Source of the DNA: Bradyrhizobium diazoefficiens | Lineage (GTDB): Bacteria > Pseudomonadota > Alphaproteobacteria > Rhizobiales > Xanthobacteraceae | Length of the DNA stretch: 64,000 bases | Assembly (NCBI RefSeq): GCF_016616885.1 | Contig: NZ_CP067102.1 | Location: 3,066,501 to 3,130,500 of the forward strand | Direction: 5' to 3' | Part shown: positions 60,451 through 64,000 of the stretch, in pieces | Position numbering within the stretch: the stretch's first letter is position 1 | Layout: every line of letters starts with the position of its first letter | The notes under the pieces: generated by a model | Told to the model about the DNA's origin: nothing | Database searches by the model: none | Seen by the model: only the letters and a program-made list of their open reading frames with translations | Made by a program: the position numbers and the translations under genes

Positions 60451-61455
60451 ATGAGTTCCAAAGGGTCACAGCCGGCAAGGGCCGGCTTGCGCGTCGGCGT
60501 CATCGGTGCGGGCGTGATGGGCAGCAACCATGCGCGCGTGCTGGGCGGTCTGCCCGGCGTCAGCCTCGTCGGCGTGGTCGATCCTTCGCCGGCGCATCGG
60601 ACGCGCGCGACCGAGCTTGCCAATTGTGCGAGCTTCGAGACGCTCGACCAGCTCCTCACTGAGGGCGTCGATGCCGTCACCATCGCGGCGCCGACCCATC
60701 TGCATCACGAGGTTGCGCTCGCCTGCATCGCCAGGAACATCCATGTGCTGGTCGAGAAGCCGATCGCGTCCACGGTGGAAGAGGGCCGCGAGATCGTTAC
60801 CGCCGCGCAAAAGGCCGGCGTCACGCTGATGGTCGGTCATGTCGAGCGCTTCAATCCGGCGGTCGCCGCCGTCAAGCAGGCCATCGCGGGCGAGGACATT
60901 CTCTCGATCGCGATCACCCGCGTCGGCCCATTCCCGCCGCGCATGTCCAATGTCGGCGTCGTCATCGATCTGGCCGTGCACGACATCGATCTGATCCGCT
61001 GGTTCACCGAATCCGACATCGTCGAGGTGCAGCCGCAGCTGTCGAGCGCGGTCGCCGAGCGCGAGGACATCGCGCTGCTCCAGTTCCGCACCGCCAACGG
61101 CGTGCTCGCCCACATCAACACCAACTGGCTGACGCCGTTCAAGGCGCGCAGCGTCACGGTCGCGACCCGCGGCAAATACGTGATGGGCGATCTCTTGACG
61201 CGCCAGGTCACCGAATGCTTCGGCTTCAAGCCTGATGGCAGCTACTCGATGCGGCATCTGCCGGTCGGCCACGACGAGCCGCTGCGTGCCGAACTGATCG
61301 CCTTCCTCAAGGCCGTGCGTAGCGGCGAGACGCCGGCGGTCACGGGCGACGAGGGCGTCGCCAGCCTCGAGATCGCGACGCAGTGCCTCGAAACACCGTC
61401 GCGGCCCGCAGCTACGTCGCCCGCCCGCAAGGGCCCGCGCCGCGTCGCCGGCTAA
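60451..61455 (+). CDS. Gfo/Idh/MocA-family dehydrogenase, WlbA-like
   Basis: A 334-residue NAD-dependent sugar dehydrogenase. GVIGAGVMGSNHARVL (residues 15-30) binds NAD, VLVEKPIAS (about 100-108) is the EKP motif, and GHVERFNPAV with DLAVHDIDLIRW holds the catalytic His. The layout resembles WlbA/WbpB, which oxidise C3 of a UDP-GlcNAc-derived sugar. The C-terminus after ATQCLET is a Pro/Arg-rich tail (KGPRRVAG). It is followed by an aminotransferase gene, the usual partner. Confidence 0.87.
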   Translation: MSSKGSQPARAGLRVGVIGAGVMGSNHARVLGGLPGVSLVGVVDPSPAHRTRATELANCASFETLDQLLTEGVDAVTIAAPTHLHHEVALACIARNIHVLVEKPIASTVEEGREIVTAAQKAGVTLMVGHVERFNPAVAAVKQAIAGEDILSIAITRVGPFPPRMSNVGVVIDLAVHDIDLIRWFTESDIVEVQPQLSSAVAEREDIALLQFRTANGVLAHINTNWLTPFKARSVTVATRGKYVMGDLLTRQVTECFGFKPDGSYSMRHLPVGHDEPLRAELIAFLKAVRSGETPAVTGDEGVASLEIATQCLETPSRPAATSPARKGPRRVAG

Positions 61456-61465
61456 AACCCTTTCC

Positions 61466-62653
61466 ATGTCGACCACGCAAGAAGGCGCCAAGAACCAGGC
61501 CATGAACCAGCATCTGCGTTCCGAACCCATTCCCTTCATCGACGTCGCCTCGCAGCGCCAACGGCTCGGCGCCTCGCTCGATGCTGCGGTCAAGCGCGTG
61601 CTCCACCATTGCCAGTTCGTCAATGGACCCGAGGTCGCCGAGCTCGAAAAGCAGCTCGCGGCCTATTGCGGCGCCAAGCACGCGATCGGCTGCGCCAGCG
61701 GCACCGATGCGCTGCTCATGGTGTTGATGGCGAAGAACGTCGGTCCCGGCGATGCCGTGCTGTGCCCGTCGTTCACCTTCATCGCGACCGCGTCGCCGGC
61801 GGCGCGGATGGGCGCGACGCCGGTCTACGTCGATGTGGATGAAGCGACCTTCAACATGAGCCCGGAGTCGCTCAAGCGCGGCATTGCGAGCGCGCGGAAG
61901 GCTGGTCTGAAGCCTGTCGCGGTGATTCCGGTCGATCTGTTCGGCCAGCCCGCCGACCACGATGCCATCGCCGAGATCGCCAGGGATGAAGGCCTGTTCG
62001 TGATCGATGACGCCGCGCAAGGTTTTGGCGCAAGCCACAAGGGCCGCAAGCTCGGCACCTTCGGGCTCGCCACCACGACCAGCTTCTTCCCGGCAAAGCC
62101 GCTCGGCTGCTTCGGCGACGGCGGCGCGATCTTCACCGATGACGACGAGCTTGCGGCGACGCTGCGCAGCATCCGCGTGCACGGGCAGGGCGTCGACAAA
62201 TACGACAACGTCCGCCTCGGCCTGACCGGCCGGCTCGACACCATGCAGGCCGCGATCCTGATCGAGAAGCTGAAGATTTTTGACGACGAGATCGCCGCCC
62301 GCAACAAGGTCGCCGAGCGCTACGCGCGCGGCCTGTCCAACGTCGTGACGGTGCCGCGGCTGGCGCCGGGCAATACCTCGGTCTGGGCGCAGTACACCAT
62401 TCGCCTTCCTGAGGGTACCGACCGCGACGGCTTCGCCGCCGCGCTGAAAGCCCAGGGCGTGCCGACCGCGATCTATTACGGCAAGTCGATGCACCAGCAG
62501 ACTGCCTACAAGCAGTATCCGGTCGCCGAGGGCGGGCTGCCGGGTTGCGAGAGCCTGTCGCAGGACGTTATCAGCCTGCCGATGCACGCTTATTTGACCG
62601 AAGCCGATCAGGAGCGAATCATCCCGGCCGTGCGCGGCGCGCTTTCGGCCTGA
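61466..62653 (+). CDS. DegT/DnrJ/EryC1/StrS-family sugar aminotransferase
   Basis: A 395-residue PLP-dependent aminotransferase for keto sugars. FIDVASQRQRLG, IGCASGTDALLMVLMA (phosphate binding), VIDDAAQGFGA and FFPAKPLGCFGDGGAIF with the Schiff-base Lys at about residue 211 are diagnostic. With the WlbA-like gene it would make a 3-amino sugar, as WbpE/WlbC do. The start is uncertain: ATG 61466 is 11 bases after the previous stop, ATG 61502 starts where the similarity begins, and neither has a good ribosome site. Confidence 0.88.
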   Translation: MSTTQEGAKNQAMNQHLRSEPIPFIDVASQRQRLGASLDAAVKRVLHHCQFVNGPEVAELEKQLAAYCGAKHAIGCASGTDALLMVLMAKNVGPGDAVLCPSFTFIATASPAARMGATPVYVDVDEATFNMSPESLKRGIASARKAGLKPVAVIPVDLFGQPADHDAIAEIARDEGLFVIDDAAQGFGASHKGRKLGTFGLATTTSFFPAKPLGCFGDGGAIFTDDDELAATLRSIRVHGQGVDKYDNVRLGLTGRLDTMQAAILIEKLKIFDDEIAARNKVAERYARGLSNVVTVPRLAPGNTSVWAQYTIRLPEGTDRDGFAAALKAQGVPTAIYYGKSMHQQTAYKQYPVAEGGLPGCESLSQDVISLPMHAYLTEADQERIIPAVRGALSA

Positions 62654-62660
62654 TCTTGCT

Positions 62661-62785
62661 TTACCTCTCCCGCTTGCGGGAGAGGTCGGATCGCGCAAGC
62701 GATCCGGGTGAGGGCTTTCTCCTTTGGGGGGCCTTCGTTGTTGAGACACCCTCTCCCCAACCCTCCCCCGCAAGCGGGGGAGGGC
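62661..62785. repeat. Dispersed intergenic palindromic repeat, copy B2
   Basis: TTACCTCTCCCGCTTGCGGG opens and CCCCCGCAAGCGGGGGAGGG closes the element; inside, GGATCGCGCAAGCGATCC is a further hairpin. It matches the element at 23700-23819 along nearly its whole length, including the ACCCTCTCCCCAACCCT core. It fills the gap before murJ. Confidence 0.8.
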
Positions 62786-62844
62786 GCGCACTTCCGTCGC
62801 AGCTTGCACCTAGACCTAATCTTGCCATGCTCTAAAACAACCGA

Positions 62845-64000
62845 ATGCTCGGACGCATCTTCACGGTCGGTGGTTACACGCTGCTCTCGCGGCTGACGGG
62901 ATTCGCCCGCGACATCATGCTCGCGGCGATCCTCGGCGCCGGCCCCGTGGCCGACGCTTTCTTCGTGGCGCTGCGGCTGCCCAATCATTTCCGTGCGATC
63001 TTTGCCGAAGGCGCCTTTAACGCCGCCTGGGTGCCGGCCTATGCCCACGTCCATGGCGAGCGCGGGGAGGGGGCGGCACGGCTGTTCGCCGACCGCATCT
63101 TCACGCTGCTCTTGGCCTCGCAGGTGGTGCTGCTGATCGTCGCCTGGCTGTTCATGCCGCAGGCCATGAGCATTTTGGCGCCCGGTTTCAGCGAGGATGC
63201 CGAGCAGCGCAAGCTCGCGATCGAGCTGACCCGGATCACCTTTCCCTATCTCCTGCTGATCACGCTGGTGACGCTCTATGGCGGCATGCTCAACGTGATG
63301 CAGCGTTTTGCCAGCGCAGCCGCCGCGTCGATCTTCCTCAACGTCGCGATGATGATGACGCTGGCGCTCGCCGCTTGGTTTCCAACCGCTGGCCACGCAG
63401 CCGCCTGGGGCGTCCTGATCTCGGGCTTCCTGCAATATTTTCTGCTCGCGGGCGACCTCGCCCGCCATGGCGGCCTGCCGCGCTTTGCGCCGCTCAAGCT
63501 CGACGAAGACGTGCGCGGCTTCTTTAGGGCGCTGGGGCCCGCAACGCTGGGCTCGATGGGCACGCAGGTCGCGCTGTTCGCCGACACCATCATCGCGACC
63601 TTCCTGCCTGCGGGCGCGCTGTCGGCGCTCTATTATGCCGATCGGCTCAATCAATTGCCGATCGGCGTCATCGGCATCGCCATCGGCACGGTGCTGCTGC
63701 CGGAGATGTCGCGGCGGATCACGGCCAACGATCACGATGGCGCGATGAAGGCGCAACGCCGCGCCTTCGATTTCACGCTGCTGTTCTCGGTGCCGTTCGT
63801 CGCGGCCTTCCTCACCGTGCCCGACGAGGTCATGCGCGCGCTGTTCGCCCGCGGCGCGTTCTCGAAGGCCGATGCGGTTGCCGCAGGCAGCACGCTCGCG
63901 GCCTATGCCATCGGCCTGATCCCCTTCGTGCTGATCCGCAGCGCGGTCGCGACCTTCTATGCGCGCAAGGACACCGCGACTCCGGTCCGCGCCTCGCTGT
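62845..64000 (+). CDS. murJ: Lipid II flippase MurJ, 5' part
   Basis: The first 385 residues of the 14-helix MOP-family flippase for the peptidoglycan precursor lipid II; the gene leaves the window at the right edge. The N-terminus (FTVGGYTLLSRLTGFARDI), RLPNHFRAIFAEGAFNAAWVP with its conserved Arg and Asn/Phe, GSMGTQVALFADTIIA and YYADRLNQLPIGVIGIAIGT are MurJ hallmarks. The start is ATG 62845, 191 bases after the aminotransferase stop; no strong ribosome site is seen. Confidence 0.95.
   Translation, partial: MLGRIFTVGGYTLLSRLTGFARDIMLAAILGAGPVADAFFVALRLPNHFRAIFAEGAFNAAWVPAYAHVHGERGEGAARLFADRIFTLLLASQVVLLIVAWLFMPQAMSILAPGFSEDAEQRKLAIELTRITFPYLLLITLVTLYGGMLNVMQRFASAAAASIFLNVAMMMTLALAAWFPTAGHAAAWGVLISGFLQYFLLAGDLARHGGLPRFAPLKLDEDVRGFFRALGPATLGSMGTQVALFADTIIATFLPAGALSALYYADRLNQLPIGVIGIAIGTVLLPEMSRRITANDHDGAMKAQRRAFDFTLLFSVPFVAAFLTVPDEVMRALFARGAFSKADAVAAGSTLAAYAIGLIPFVLIRSAVATFYARKDTATPVRASL

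Overview
The window looks like chromosomal DNA of a Bradyrhizobium-type alphaproteobacterium (order Hyphomicrobiales). This is inferred from the high G+C with strong third-position bias, two branched-chain-amino-acid-type (HAAT) ABC transporter operons, the gene repertoire, and the dispersed intergenic palindromic repeats; no marker gene was compared with a database. No tRNA, rRNA, CRISPR array, complete transposon or prophage was seen. About 60 protein genes or gene remnants fill the window.

Region 1 (1-4.1 kb) is a decaying end of a surface-polysaccharide locus. It holds the 3' part of a Gfo/Idh/MocA oxidoreductase, a 5'-truncated and frameshifted carbamoyltransferase, a Wzy-like membrane protein, and a chimera of a TVP38-like membrane-protein start joined to a broken gmhB. 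Region 2 (4.2-14.9 kb) is a transport-and-activation unit: a LivG/H/M/K/F-type importer with an acyl-CoA synthetase embedded in the operon, a PaaK-like ligase and an AGE-family epimerase nearby, and a divergent Crp/Fnr regulator. Region 3 (14.8-22.0 kb) has an MFS remnant, a 1108-residue zinc-ribbon/class III cyclase/ATPase/TPR protein, a peroxiredoxin-like protein, a HemD-like protein, purU and a small lipoprotein.

Region 4 (22.2-28.4 kb) is a second complete HAAT importer operon followed by a MetE-C-like methyltransferase. Region 5 (28.5-34.5 kb) has a caspase-like remnant, a retropepsin-like protease split by an apparent one-base deletion, then an unusual HTH plus SAM-methyltransferase-fold protein directly upstream of metK and ahcY, the core of the S-adenosylmethionine cycle. 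Region 6 (34.5-41.6 kb) carries a flavin monooxygenase, a ParA-like ATPase overlapping a phasin-like gene, an LpxO-like hydroxylase, a SnoaL-like protein, an MHS-family symporter and a fumarylacetoacetate-hydrolase-family enzyme.

Region 7 (41.6-64 kb) is a large lipopolysaccharide/O-antigen region: an MsbA-like exporter, galE, an LPS-core-type glycosyltransferase, the ADP-heptose genes gmhB, hldD and hldE with a WaaF-type heptosyltransferase, a WaaL-type O-antigen ligase, a WbpM/CapD-type dehydratase, a GT4 enzyme, a 4-reductase-like SDR, a WbpL/WecA-type initiating transferase, a flippase-like membrane protein, a UDP-glucuronate 4-epimerase, manC, a WlbA-like dehydrogenase with a DegT aminotransferase, and the start of murJ.

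The observations most worth following are the HTH-methyltransferase protein beside metK/ahcY (possible SAM-responsive regulator), the ParA-phasin pair (possible storage-granule positioning system), the cyclase next to a Crp-type regulator, and a set of small indels (near 1160, 3147, 14749 and 29958) that either mark real gene decay or sequencing errors.
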